64,000 nt of DNA from an uncultured Pseudomonadales bacterium (GCA_943842505.1 CALTDI010000010.1:62001-126000); one strand, 5' to 3'. Positions 48,996 to 59,081 are shown, numbered from the stretch's first letter. The notes: generated by a model not told the origin, from the letters alone. Numbers and translations: made by a program.

Positions 48996-51672
48996 GGCGG
49001 TAAATTCCCTGAGCAGTAATAAGTCGTTCCCAACTCTCTTCTCTCTGGCGCTGCGCCTGTTGTGGCGGGACTGGCAGGGTGGAGAGATTCGGCTGTTATT
49101 TATCGCTCTGGTCATGGCGGTAACTTCGGTAACCGGTATCGCCCTGTTCACCGATCGACTGGAAAAGGCGCTGCTGCTCGAATCTGCCAATATGCTAGCG
49201 GCAGATAGAGTGTTGGGAAGCGGGCGGCAACCACCGGAAGAGATTTTGGTAGAGGCCGAGTCTCTCGGGCTGCGCACCGCGCGCACTCTCTCCTTTACCT
49301 CCATGGCATTTTCCGACACTGGCAATATGCTGGTCGCGGCGAAAGCGGTGAGCGACACCTATCCCTTGCGCGGTGAGGTGATCATTGCCGACCAGCCATT
49401 CATTCGTGGAGCTCCTATTGTCAGTGGGCCGCCCCCCGGCGAAGTTTGGCTCGAATCCAGAGCCCTGCCTGCTCTGGGGATAGACGTAGGCGACTCCGTG
49501 TTCGTCGGCGAGGCAGAACTCACTGTGAGCAAGATCATCATTGCGGAACCGGATCGACAACAGGGCGGCATGATGGATAATGCCGGTCCGCGGCTCATGT
49601 TAAACATGGCGGATGTGGAGCAAACCAATGTCGTGCAGCTAGGCAGTCGCGTCAGCTATCGTTATCTTTTTGCCGGAGAAGAGTTAGAGACCCTGGATTC
49701 CTTTAGTGAATGGATCACAGAGCAATACGAGGGCGAATACAGGATTCGAGACGTTCGCGATGAAAGCGAGGAGATTAGTGATGCGCTCAACAAGGCGGAG
49801 AGTTTTCTCTTGTTGGGCTCGTTGTTCGCAGTACTGCTTGCCGGTGTCGCTATCGCTTTAACTGCGAAACGCTATAGCGAGCGACACTACGATTACGTAG
49901 CCATACTGAAGACATTCGGCTGCACCTCGAATGAGATAGGGGTCATCTATCTGGCGATACAGTCTGTGCTGGCATTTGTTTCTATTGTGGTTGGTTGTCT
50001 GCTTGGCTGGCTGGTTCATCATGTAATACTGCGCCTCCTACAGACCGTCATTACGGTAGATCTTCCCGCTGCTGGATATCAGCCTTTCGTGATCGGGTCT
50101 CTAACGGCTGTCATATGTTTGCTTTCTTTCGCTCTGCCTCCACTTTTGGCTCTGCGTGCTACTCCGCCACTGCGAGTGCTGCGCAAAGACCTCGATCAAC
50201 AGAAATTTGGCGCCAATGTGCCCTATGCCTTCGGCATTCTAGGTACGATTTTCCTCGTGTACTGGTACAGCCAGGATTTCATTCTGACGGCGGTTTTGGT
50301 TAGTTCCGTGGCGGCCATTGCCCTATTTCTCTCGGTGCTCTCTTATCTTTTGCTTCGATCCAGTAGTTCGGTAGGCATGAAAGCGGGTAGCGCGTGGAAG
50401 CTGGCGATGACTGCCGCACGCCGAAGACGCAAACAGAATGTGCTGCAGGTGATGGTTTTTTCGGTAACGATCATGTCATTGCTTATTCTCACCCTCCTGC
50501 GCACAGACCTAATCGATGATTGGCAGGGCCAGCTACCAGAGAACACGCCAAATCATTTTATGATGAATATCACTCAATCTCAGATCGACGGTATTGAAAC
50601 TTTCTTTTCAGAGAATGATGTCCAGAGCAACGCGTTCTATCCGCTGATTAGTGCTAGGGTGATTTCTGTGAATGGCGAGATCCCCGAGCCGGAGGACGAG
50701 CTAGGCGCTGACGAGGAGCGCAGTAGTACTACCGAGGATGCGCAATCTGACGAAGATGGGGGCAGTCTCTACGATCAGGCGCGAAGCGAGCTTGACTCTG
50801 CCACCGCCAATGCTAGCACCGAAGAGGGCGAGGCGGCGGCCGGCGAGGAGCGGGGACAGGTGCGAGGGCGTTTAGGTCGTCGTCAGGTTACCTGGGCCGA
50901 CGAGTTACCCCGCGATAATCTCATTACCGATGGTGACTGGTGGGGAGAAGGTGCTGCTCCGGGCTATGTCTCTATCGAAGATGATTATGCGGGCTGGCTG
51001 GATATTGAGATTGGAGATAGAGTCGAATTCGAGATCAATCAGCAGACTGTGTTTGCCGAGGTAAGCAGTTTTCGCAGCGTGCGCTGGGATAATATGCAGC
51101 CAAATTTCTTTATAATCTTTTCGCCGGGCACTATCGATCATCTTGGGGCGACCTTTATATCTACAGCTCTTATGGAGAGCGATCAGAAGATATTGCTCAA
51201 TGATCTGGTGCGCCTTTTCCCTACGATGGTTGTTATAGAAATTGACGCGCTAATCGAGCAGGTACAAAATATTATCGCGCAGGTCACGTCGGCGATCGAG
51301 TTGATCTCGGTGCTTGTGCTCGTCTGTGGCGCGCTAGTCTTGCTGGCATGTGTAAATGCAACGCTGGATGAGCGCTTTCATGAGAACGCTATATTGCGTA
51401 CCCTCGGTGCGGGCAAGAGATTGATTCTCAGCAGCCTGCTAATCGAATTCGCCAGTATCGGCGCGCTGGCCGGTATTATTGCCACCGTAGGTGCCGAGGC
51501 GAGTCTGTACTATCTGCAGGAGCAGGTCTTCGAGCAGGAATTTAATTTGCACTACTGGGTATGGATAGCCGGGCCACTGCTTGGCATGGTGCTGATTGCT
51601 GGCTTGGGAATGAACTCTACCCGTGAGGTTGTGAGCACTAGCCCGCTGAATGTCTTGCGCAGAGTCGTGTGA
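48988..51672 (+). CDS. ybbP: ABC transporter permease (YbbP/FtsX-like)
   Basis: LALRLLWRDWQGGEIRLLFIALVMAVTSVTGIALFTDRLEKAL; 894 aa; overlaps ybbA by 8 bp. Confidence 0.92.
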   Translation: MSEAVNSLSSNKSFPTLFSLALRLLWRDWQGGEIRLLFIALVMAVTSVTGIALFTDRLEKALLLESANMLAADRVLGSGRQPPEEILVEAESLGLRTARTLSFTSMAFSDTGNMLVAAKAVSDTYPLRGEVIIADQPFIRGAPIVSGPPPGEVWLESRALPALGIDVGDSVFVGEAELTVSKIIIAEPDRQQGGMMDNAGPRLMLNMADVEQTNVVQLGSRVSYRYLFAGEELETLDSFSEWITEQYEGEYRIRDVRDESEEISDALNKAESFLLLGSLFAVLLAGVAIALTAKRYSERHYDYVAILKTFGCTSNEIGVIYLAIQSVLAFVSIVVGCLLGWLVHHVILRLLQTVITVDLPAAGYQPFVIGSLTAVICLLSFALPPLLALRATPPLRVLRKDLDQQKFGANVPYAFGILGTIFLVYWYSQDFILTAVLVSSVAAIALFLSVLSYLLLRSSSSVGMKAGSAWKLAMTAARRRRKQNVLQVMVFSVTIMSLLILTLLRTDLIDDWQGQLPENTPNHFMMNITQSQIDGIETFFSENDVQSNAFYPLISARVISVNGEIPEPEDELGADEERSSTTEDAQSDEDGGSLYDQARSELDSATANASTEEGEAAAGEERGQVRGRLGRRQVTWADELPRDNLITDGDWWGEGAAPGYVSIEDDYAGWLDIEIGDRVEFEINQQTVFAEVSSFRSVRWDNMQPNFFIIFSPGTIDHLGATFISTALMESDQKILLNDLVRLFPTMVVIEIDALIEQVQNIIAQVTSAIELISVLVLVCGALVLLACVNATLDERFHENAILRTLGAGKRLILSSLLIEFASIGALAGIIATVGAEASLYYLQEQVFEQEFNLHYWVWIAGPLLGMVLIAGLGMNSTREVVSTSPLNVLRRVV

Positions 51673-52536
51673 CTATCTGCGAGCAGGCTTGCCCGCATAG
51701 CGCCTTGTTATCTCTCTAATCTGCGGCAAATATGCGCCACCAAACAGCAGCAGGTGGTTTAAAAGGTGGTATAGATTATACAGAGCTGCGCGTTCCTGCC
51801 AGTTAGCATCCACAGGCGAGTTCGAGGCATAGCTTTCGTAGAATCTACTGCTAAAGCCACCAAACAAGCGTGTCATGGCCAGCTCTGCTTCGGCCCAGCC
51901 CCAATAGCTTGCCGGATCGATGAGTGCGGGCTCGCCATTGCTATCGCAGTGGATATTCCCCGACCATAGGTCGCCATGAATGAGTACGGCTCCCTGTTTT
52001 GGTATCCATGTATCCAGTCTGTTTGCGATAAATTCCAAATCGTCTCGGTCCCTGTCCTCTAGCAGCCCTCTCTCATGTGCAGCTTTTGCTGGGCTGAGTA
52101 GTCGATAGTTAGCAAAGAATTCGAAACCGTCATTCAGGCGTGGGTTGCGCTGTGGTGATGCGCCACAGAAATTATCACCCTCAAACCCAAACTGCGTATG
52201 GCTTTCGCGGTGCAGCTCGGCAAGGCCTTCTCCCAGGTTCTGCCAATACACGGCTGTGGGCGATGCGTCTCCCAAGTCTTCGAGCAGGAGGAATTCGTTC
52301 GCAGCGTGAATGACCGCTGGAACCCGCAGGGCCTGAGCCTGTCGCAGCGCTTTCAGAGCGCTAACCTCGGCCTGAAAGAAATTTGCCGGTGTCGGCTTGA
52401 GCTGCTTGAGGATCACCCTTAAGCCCGTTTCGAAGCGCAGCCTTTCTACGGTGTTGATACTGCCGCCCGTTAGCTGCTCGCGAGAGCTTATGGCTCCGTA
52501 GTCTGTTTGCTGCAGGAAATCGTCGAGGGCGCTCAT
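51673..52536 (-). CDS. Fructosamine kinase family protein
   Basis: GGSINTVERLRFETGLRVILKQLKPT; GAVLIHGDLWSGNIHCDSNGEPALIDPASYWGWAEAELAMTRLFGGF. Confidence 0.95.
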   Translation of the reverse strand: MSALDDFLQQTDYGAISSREQLTGGSINTVERLRFETGLRVILKQLKPTPANFFQAEVSALKALRQAQALRVPAVIHAANEFLLLEDLGDASPTAVYWQNLGEGLAELHRESHTQFGFEGDNFCGASPQRNPRLNDGFEFFANYRLLSPAKAAHERGLLEDRDRDDLEFIANRLDTWIPKQGAVLIHGDLWSGNIHCDSNGEPALIDPASYWGWAEAELAMTRLFGGFSSRFYESYASNSPVDANWQERAALYNLYHLLNHLLLFGGAYLPQIREITRRYAGKPARR

Positions 52537-52691
52537 AGGCTCAGTTTACCCCTAGCGGGCGCCTCTTCACAGCGGGAGTAGTCTGTGCTGCAGCTTGAAG
52601 TGACTATGCCACTTGAGTGGGGCTAGCTAAGGGTTATAATTGCAGCCATATCCTGAAATTGAGAGTTGAACCGAAACAAGTGGCTATTCCT

Positions 52692-53312
52692 ATGAATATT
52701 AATCGATTCGCGCGGCTTCAAAGTATCGTAGCTGTCTTCTTCTCGCTGTTCTCAATTGTTCTCACAGCACAGCCTCTGGTGGATGTAACGGCAGAAGTCT
52801 GTGTAAGAGGCGATTGCGTCGACGGCAGAGGTAGGTTAGAGCTCACCACCGAATGGGGTAAGGGCGAGTATAATGGCAACTTTAAAGACGGCGAGTTTCA
52901 TGGCAACGGCCGGCTGGAGGTGCCTATTTCCTTTGTTGCGAAATCTATTTATGTGGGCAACTGGGACATGGGAATTCGCTCCGGTCGCGGTACGTTTTGG
53001 AATGGGAAGGGCAGGCTGTATATCGGTCAGTGGAAGGGCGACAAGCGCAATGGGCAGGGGTCCTACTTCTTTGGCATGGACCGTTGGCGCGAGAACGAAC
53101 ACAGCGAGTATTGGATGAAAGAGAATGTCGAAAATTACTCGGGTAATTTTGTAGACGATTTTTATCAGGGGCAGGGCACCTATCGCTGGCCAGGTGGTCA
53201 GAAGTACGTTGGCGGCTTCTTTGCCAATGAGAAACATGGGCAGGGAACGTATTACTACTCTACCGGCTCTCCCAGACAGCAGGTATGGGAATACGGCAAT
53301 TTTGTTCGATAG
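52692..53312 (+). CDS. Secreted MORN-repeat protein
   Basis: Signal MNINRFARLQSIVAVFFSLFSIVLTAQP; repeats GEYNGNFKDGEFHGNGRLEV, YVGNWDMGIRSGRGTFWNGKG, YIGQWKGDKRNGQGSYFFG, YSGNFVDDFYQGQGTYRWPGG, YVGGFFANEKHGQGTYYY. Confidence 0.88.
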   Translation: MNINRFARLQSIVAVFFSLFSIVLTAQPLVDVTAEVCVRGDCVDGRGRLELTTEWGKGEYNGNFKDGEFHGNGRLEVPISFVAKSIYVGNWDMGIRSGRGTFWNGKGRLYIGQWKGDKRNGQGSYFFGMDRWRENEHSEYWMKENVENYSGNFVDDFYQGQGTYRWPGGQKYVGGFFANEKHGQGTYYYSTGSPRQQVWEYGNFVR

Positions 53313-53382
53313 CTCGTGTTTACTCTGGTAATAAAATTATCTTCCTCCACTAGGCGGTTGAACTTAACAATTGGATTTTCAT

Positions 53383-54021
53383 ATGGATCTTGAATCACTG
53401 CGTCGTGAGTATTTGCAGGGCGGCCTAAGTCGCGCTGACTTAGCCGAAGATCCTATCGATCAATTCTCCGCGTGGATGCAGCAGGCTATCGATTTAGAAT
53501 TAGCCGACCCGACGGCTATGACGATTGCTACGGTCTCAGCCGATGGCCAGCCTAGCCAGCGTATTGTATTGCTGAAACACTTCGATAAGACCGGTTTCGT
53601 TTTCTACACTAATTATGGCAGTCGTAAGTCCAATGAGTTAACTGCCAATCCAAAAATTAGTCTGCATTTTCCCTGGCATACAGCAGAGCGGCAGGTAAAA
53701 ATCTGTGGGGAGGCGACTAAGATTAGCACGGCAGAGTCAATAAAATATTTCATAAGCCGGCCCAAGGAAAGCCAGCTGGCAGCCCTGGCGTCGCAGCAGA
53801 GCAGCGTTCTGACTTCGCGCACTTTTTTGATGAATCAATTCGAGTCGCTTAAGCAGAAGATAGGCCATGGAGAGATTCCGTTTCCGGATTTCTGGGGAGG
53901 CTATCGAGTCGTGCCGAAGGAGATAGAATTCTGGCAGGGTGGTGCCAACCGACTGCACGACCGCTTCCGTTATCTTCTGAATGAAGATGGGAGCTGGAGC
54001 GTTGATCGCCTGGCTCCCTAG
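53383..54021 (+). CDS. pdxH: Pyridoxamine 5'-phosphate oxidase
   Basis: MDLESLRREYLQGGLSRADLAEDPIDQFSAWMQQA; VLLKHFDKTGFVFYTNYGSRKSNEL; EFWQGGANRLHDRFRY. Confidence 0.96.
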   Translation: MDLESLRREYLQGGLSRADLAEDPIDQFSAWMQQAIDLELADPTAMTIATVSADGQPSQRIVLLKHFDKTGFVFYTNYGSRKSNELTANPKISLHFPWHTAERQVKICGEATKISTAESIKYFISRPKESQLAALASQQSSVLTSRTFLMNQFESLKQKIGHGEIPFPDFWGGYRVVPKEIEFWQGGANRLHDRFRYLLNEDGSWSVDRLAP

Positions 54022-54042
54022 AGTCACGGCCGAGATTTTAGT

Positions 54043-55305
54043 CTAGCTTGCCTTCCATTTTTTCAGCTTCTTCTTTTCCAGCTGTCTCTTAAGCCTGGCG
54101 TATTGGGGGATGCCATTCTTGTACTCAGGGTAGTCCTCGCCCTGAATTAACGGCGAGAAATACTCTCGTGCGGCGTCGGTGATATGAAAACCGTCGCGGC
54201 TAATATAATTCCTTGGCATCATCTTTTCGACGTTAGCGACATCGGATAGCTTGGCCTCGCCGATGCGCCAAGTATATTTCTTGCCCTTGCCACGGACAAT
54301 TGTAGGCATGACCGCATTCTTGCCAGCCAAGGCGAATTCAACTGCAGCTTCACCGACGGCATAGGCTTGCTCCACATCGGTAGCAGAAGCGATATGTCTC
54401 GCGGCGCGCTGCAGGTAGTCAGCTACCGCCCAGTGATACTTGTAGCCGAGCTCGTCCTTAATCATCTTGGCAACGAAGGGTGCCACACCGCCCAGCTGTA
54501 CATGGCCAAACGCGTCCTTTGAGCCAGCGTCGGCCAGAAAAGTACCATCTTTGTTCTGCGCGCCCTCGGAAACGACTATGGCGCAGTAACCGTATTTCTT
54601 TACACAGGACTTAACCTTGCGCATGAACTTCGCCTTGTCGAAGGCGATCTCCGGGAAAAGAATAATATGTGGCGCATCGCCCTCTTTCTCGGTAGATAGA
54701 CCGGCAGCGCCGGCGATCCAGCCCGCATGGCGACCCATAACTTCCATGACGAACACCTTCGTGGATGAGTCGCACATGGATGCCACATCGAGCCCTGCCT
54801 CGCGTATGGATACGGCAACGTATTTCGCTACAGAGCCAAAGCCAGGGCAGTTGTCGGTTATAGGCAAGTCGTTATCCACGGTCTTGGGCACGCCGATACA
54901 GGTTATCGGATAGCCCTTCTCGAGACTAAGCTGGGCGATCTTGTTCGCCGTGTCCTGGGAATCACCACCACCGTTGTACAGAAAATAGCGGATATTATGT
55001 GCGACGAAAACCTCCATCAGGCGCGCATACTCTCTTTTGTTCTCGGAATAGGATTTAAGCTTGTAGCGGCAAGAGCCGAACGCGCCCGCCGGCGTGGAGC
55101 GAAGTGAGGCAATCGCCTTTGCGGACTCTTTGCTGGTGTCGATGAGTTCTTCGCTGAGTGCGCCCTTGATACCGTTTAGACCGGCGTAGACCTTGCCTAT
55201 CTTATCCTTATGCTTTCTAGCGGTTTCTATCACCCCACAGGCGCTTGCATTGATAACGGAGGTGACGCCGCCGGATTGGGCATAGAAGAGATTGGCTTTG
55301 CTCAT
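54043..55305 (-). CDS. pfp: 6-phosphofructokinase, probably pyrophosphate-dependent
   Basis: YNGGGDSQDTANKIAQL; GVPKTVDNDLPITDNCPGFGSVAKY (Lys in PKTVDND, a PPi-type feature); EVMGRHAGWIAGAAGL. Confidence 0.92.
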   Translation of the reverse strand: MSKANLFYAQSGGVTSVINASACGVIETARKHKDKIGKVYAGLNGIKGALSEELIDTSKESAKAIASLRSTPAGAFGSCRYKLKSYSENKREYARLMEVFVAHNIRYFLYNGGGDSQDTANKIAQLSLEKGYPITCIGVPKTVDNDLPITDNCPGFGSVAKYVAVSIREAGLDVASMCDSSTKVFVMEVMGRHAGWIAGAAGLSTEKEGDAPHIILFPEIAFDKAKFMRKVKSCVKKYGYCAIVVSEGAQNKDGTFLADAGSKDAFGHVQLGGVAPFVAKMIKDELGYKYHWAVADYLQRAARHIASATDVEQAYAVGEAAVEFALAGKNAVMPTIVRGKGKKYTWRIGEAKLSDVANVEKMMPRNYISRDGFHITDAAREYFSPLIQGEDYPEYKNGIPQYARLKRQLEKKKLKKWKAS

Positions 55306-55417
55306 AGAGTGTCTTCGCTTGTTGGGTCGATGAAAATGCCGGCCATTGCCGGGTCCGAGGAAGGGGCAGTTTACAAGCTGTGAGATACTACTTCAATTGC
55401 TTGCCAGCCCATGAAGA

Positions 55418-56041
55418 TTGATGCAACATTCGAAGCCCTATTCGGAACAGGTGAACCTCGTGCAATTAATAGTTGGAATGTCTGGAGCCAGTGGCGTTAT
55501 CTATGGAATACGACTGCTACAAGTCTTGCAGCAGGAGTCAAATATAGAGACCCATTTGATCTTGTCCGATTCGGCCAAGTTAAACATTGCGGTGGAAACC
55601 CAGTTCTCCACCAAAGACGTGCAGGCGATGGCAGACCATGTGCACTCGAATAAAGACATCGGTGCCACGATCGCAAGTGGATCATTCAAATCAGACGGTA
55701 TGATTATCGCTCCCTGTTCAATCAAGACGCTATCGGCGGTCGCTAACTGCTATGCGGATTCACTGATCGTGCGCGCCGCCGACGTGATGCTGAAAGAACG
55801 CAGGCGGCTGGTCCTGGTACCGAGAGAGACCCCCTTGCACACAGGCCATTGCGAACTGCTGTTACAGGCGAGCCGCAGTGGTGCAATCCTGGCGCCCCCC
55901 ATGCCAGCGCATTATATAAAGCCACAGTCTGTCGATGATCTGGTGGATCATCATGTTGGCAGGGTGCTGGATCTTTTCGATATAGACCCCGGCATAGTCA
56001 AGCGCTGGCAGGGAACGCAGGGAAATGCAGGCTATGAGTAA
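55418..56041 (+). CDS. ubiX: UbiX family flavin prenyltransferase
   Basis: VGMSGASGVIYGIRLLQVL; SGSFKSDGMIIAPCSIKTLSAVANCYADSLIVRAADVMLKERRRLVLVPRETPLH. Confidence 0.95.
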   Translation: MMQHSKPYSEQVNLVQLIVGMSGASGVIYGIRLLQVLQQESNIETHLILSDSAKLNIAVETQFSTKDVQAMADHVHSNKDIGATIASGSFKSDGMIIAPCSIKTLSAVANCYADSLIVRAADVMLKERRRLVLVPRETPLHTGHCELLLQASRSGAILAPPMPAHYIKPQSVDDLVDHHVGRVLDLFDIDPGIVKRWQGTQGNAGYE

Positions 56042-56813
56042 GAATCTGTTCGATCTAAGCGGCAAGGTGGCACTTATCACCGGCGGCAATAGCGGTATTG
56101 GCTTGGGTTTCGCCGAAGGCGTTGCGAAGCAGGGGGCCGATGTCTGTATCTGGGGTCGCAACGCCGAGAAGAATGCCGCTGTCGTTGAGCAGTTGCGTGA
56201 ATTTGGCACCAGGGTGCATGCTGTTGAATGTGATGTTTCGATAGAAGCTGAGGTCGATAAGTCATTTGCCCAGACACTGGAAATATTTGGGCGGGTGGAC
56301 AGCTGTTTCGCAAATTCGGGAGTCGCTAAATCAGGTCGCTTCGAAGAGTTTTCAACAGAAGACTGGCGTCATGTGATGGACGTCAATCTCGATGGCTTGT
56401 TCTACACATTTCGCTGCGCGGCCGGACATATGAAGCAGCGTGCCGAAGCAGGTGATCCCGGTGGTCGTCTGATCGGCACCTCATCTCTGGGGGCGCTGAT
56501 GGGGATGGCAAGGGTTGAGGCGTATGCGGCGAGCAAGGGAGCTGTAATCTCTATGATGCAGGCATTGGCTGTCGAGTATGCCCGCTATGGTGTGACAGCT
56601 AACTCGATACTGCCTGGGCATATTGAGACAGCGATGACCGAGGACAATTATGCAAATGAGAAATTTGCCAATGCCATATTGCCAAGAATCCCCCTGCGTC
56701 GTTGGGGGGATCGATCCGATTTCGAGGGCATCGCGGTCTATCTAATGAGCGAGGCCAGTCGCTATCACACCGGTGATAGCCTGCTAATCGATGGCGGTTT
56801 CTTTCTCTACTAG
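56034..56813 (+). CDS. SDR family oxidoreductase
   Basis: MSKNLFDLSGKVALITGGNSGIGLGFAEGVAKQGADVCIWGRN; FANSGVAKSG; YAASKGAVISMMQALAVEYA. Confidence 0.93.
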   Translation: MSKNLFDLSGKVALITGGNSGIGLGFAEGVAKQGADVCIWGRNAEKNAAVVEQLREFGTRVHAVECDVSIEAEVDKSFAQTLEIFGRVDSCFANSGVAKSGRFEEFSTEDWRHVMDVNLDGLFYTFRCAAGHMKQRAEAGDPGGRLIGTSSLGALMGMARVEAYAASKGAVISMMQALAVEYARYGVTANSILPGHIETAMTEDNYANEKFANAILPRIPLRRWGDRSDFEGIAVYLMSEASRYHTGDSLLIDGGFFLY

Positions 56814-57252
56814 ACGGTCGTTTTTGCTTGCGCTCCTGCGAGTTATCAATAAAAAACGATACTTTTCATCTATTTGTGGTAGAGTGCGGCCACGTTGAGA
56901 TACGGCTGTTTAGCGCTTCTGCGCTGCTTAGCCTCTTTAAGACGGTGCATCATACTTAGATAAGGTCACCTTACTGCGTCAAATCGCAGTCTGCAGACTT
57001 TTATTCAGCGAGTCCATTAGGGCCGTTCTGAAGCAAAAGTCGCCACCTCCCTTCTGGGCGCTCGATTCAATATTCCGAGCAACCACGAGCTAGATATCGA
57101 ATGCACACTCGTGCAACTGAACTATTTTTGAAGTTTTAAGTTCACATACAAATAAACAGAAACCAACTAACTGCCACTGAAAAGTAGAGTAGGCAGAGCG
57201 TATGTGTTTCGCATGCAATATTGCCACGGCAATTTACTAAATGAGAAATTGA

Positions 57253-58533
57253 ATGACATTTAACACACTCGGATTATCCGACACATTATTACAAGCTGTG
57301 CAGCAAACCGGCTACACAACACCAACACCTATTCAGGAAAAAGCGATTCCTGAAATCCTGAAGGGCAGAGACGTAATGGCAGCCGCCCAGACCGGCACCG
57401 GCAAGACTGCAGGCTTCACGCTTCCCTTATTACAGCTGTTAGGCGGACGACCTAACCGCAACAGAAATAGCTTTCGTGCTCTTATCTTAACGCCTACAAG
57501 GGAGCTGGCGGCCCAGATCGAAGACAGCATTCAGACCTATGGCAACAATGAACAACTTAGGTATGGCGTCGTCTTTGGCGGCGTAAATATCAACCCTCAG
57601 AAGAAGACCCTCAACCGTGGTCTCGATATTCTGGTAGCCACACCTGGCCGATTGCTAGACCTATACCAGCAGAAGTGCATCGACTTTCGGGATGTTGAAG
57701 TATTGATTCTCGATGAGGCTGATCGAATGCTGGATATGGGATTTATTCGCGATATACGCAAGATAATCGCGCTGCTGCCAAAGAACAGGCAGAATTTGAT
57801 GTTCTCTGCGACATTCTCAGATGATATCCGCTCCTTGGCTAAGACGATTTGCAGAGATCCTGTCGAGATCGACGTGGCCCCCAGGAACTCTACCGTTGAG
57901 GCGATCTCTCAGAAAGTGTATTACGTGGAGAAAGCCAATAAACCGAATCTCTTGGTCGAGATGATGTCGGCGAGCACCGATCAAACATTGGTGTTCAGTC
58001 GAACAAAGCATGGTGCAAACAATCTGGCCAAGCGACTTAATAAAGAAAATATCAAAGCCGCGGCAATTCACGGCAATAAGTCTCAGGCGCAGCGTACAAA
58101 GGCGCTGTATGACTTTAAGCAAGGCGGAGTACAGGTCTTGGTAGCGACTGATATTGCCGCCCGCGGTATCGATATCGAGCAACTCGCGAGAGTTGTTAAC
58201 TTCGACCTTCCTCACGTCCCCGAGGATTATGTGCATCGTATTGGCAGAACTGGAAGAGCCGGAGCCACCGGGCTGGCAATCTCACTAGTTAGCGGCGACG
58301 AGGGCAAGCAGCTGCGGGACATAGAACGCCTGATAAAGTTTTCAATTCCCAAAGGCTCAAGCGAAGAATATCAGTTCGCTCTGTCGAATCCCGCTCCGGC
58401 CAGCAAGAACAGTGAAGTCCCCTCGGGCTCGCGTCGGCCCCGGCGGCACGGTGGCGCAGCTGCTGGCAAGCCAGCTCATAAAGGTGCTGCCAGTGGAAAG
58501 TGGAAGCAATCGAGGTCCAGGGCGGCGGCTTAG
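57253..58533 (+). CDS. rhlE: DEAD-box ATP-dependent RNA helicase (RhlE-like)
   Basis: AAAQTGTGKTAGFTLPLLQLL; LILTPTRELAAQIED; LILDEADRMLDMGF; MFSATF; HRIGRTGRAG; basic C-terminus. Confidence 0.94.
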   Translation: MTFNTLGLSDTLLQAVQQTGYTTPTPIQEKAIPEILKGRDVMAAAQTGTGKTAGFTLPLLQLLGGRPNRNRNSFRALILTPTRELAAQIEDSIQTYGNNEQLRYGVVFGGVNINPQKKTLNRGLDILVATPGRLLDLYQQKCIDFRDVEVLILDEADRMLDMGFIRDIRKIIALLPKNRQNLMFSATFSDDIRSLAKTICRDPVEIDVAPRNSTVEAISQKVYYVEKANKPNLLVEMMSASTDQTLVFSRTKHGANNLAKRLNKENIKAAAIHGNKSQAQRTKALYDFKQGGVQVLVATDIAARGIDIEQLARVVNFDLPHVPEDYVHRIGRTGRAGATGLAISLVSGDEGKQLRDIERLIKFSIPKGSSEEYQFALSNPAPASKNSEVPSGSRRPRRHGGAAAGKPAHKGAASGKWKQSRSRAAA

Positions 58534-58736
58534 GCCTGAGCGTTCTTCGTGGGATAATTCTGCAGACAGGGTGCGGCAATATTTGACCTGGTAATAGCTT
58601 GGCTAGGTCTGGGTAAATTTCGCTGCTCGGTTGCGGAATTATGTCTCAATTTAGCCTCCCTAGACTTGACTGGTAGGGCTGTCGATGACACTGTTAGCGT
58701 ACTTTAAATACTCTACTATTCTTATGTGAGGATGTC

Positions 58737-58958
58737 ATGCTTACACAAGGTACAGGCTTCGCCAGATAGTCAAAGTCACTCTGCTGGATTGTTGCAACAA
58801 TCTGGTTGGTTCTCTCCATTCTCGCGTTCACCGGTGGTGGTGAGAGTGCCACCATAAATGGCTTCTTATGGCTGGCAGGTGCAATAGCTTTTGCAGTTTC
58901 CGGAGTTTTTATTTCGAGATCTCCCGACTCTTCCAATGCCGATACGGCAGAGGACTAG
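58737..58958 (+). pseudogene. Small membrane protein ORF interrupted by in-frame TAG
   Basis: ATG at 58737: MLTQGTGFAR*SKSLCWIVATIWLVLSILAFTGGGESATINGFLWLAGAIAFAVSGVFISRSPDSSNADTAED*; TAG at 58767-58769. Confidence 0.45.
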
Positions 58959-59081
58959 CTGAGAAGCAGGGAAGTGTAGCTATAAGATTAGGCTAACTTC
59001 TCACTCCTTAACGCAGCTGTTCGTAGTTTTACGTATAGCTGTCGTTCCGAGATTTAGTGCCCGTTTATTTACGCGGCATCA

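Noticed and set aside
58694-58936. Minus-strand 80-aa ORF opposite the amber-interrupted frame
   Set aside because: The plus-strand frame gives a better membrane-protein pattern; the antisense ORF shows no motif.
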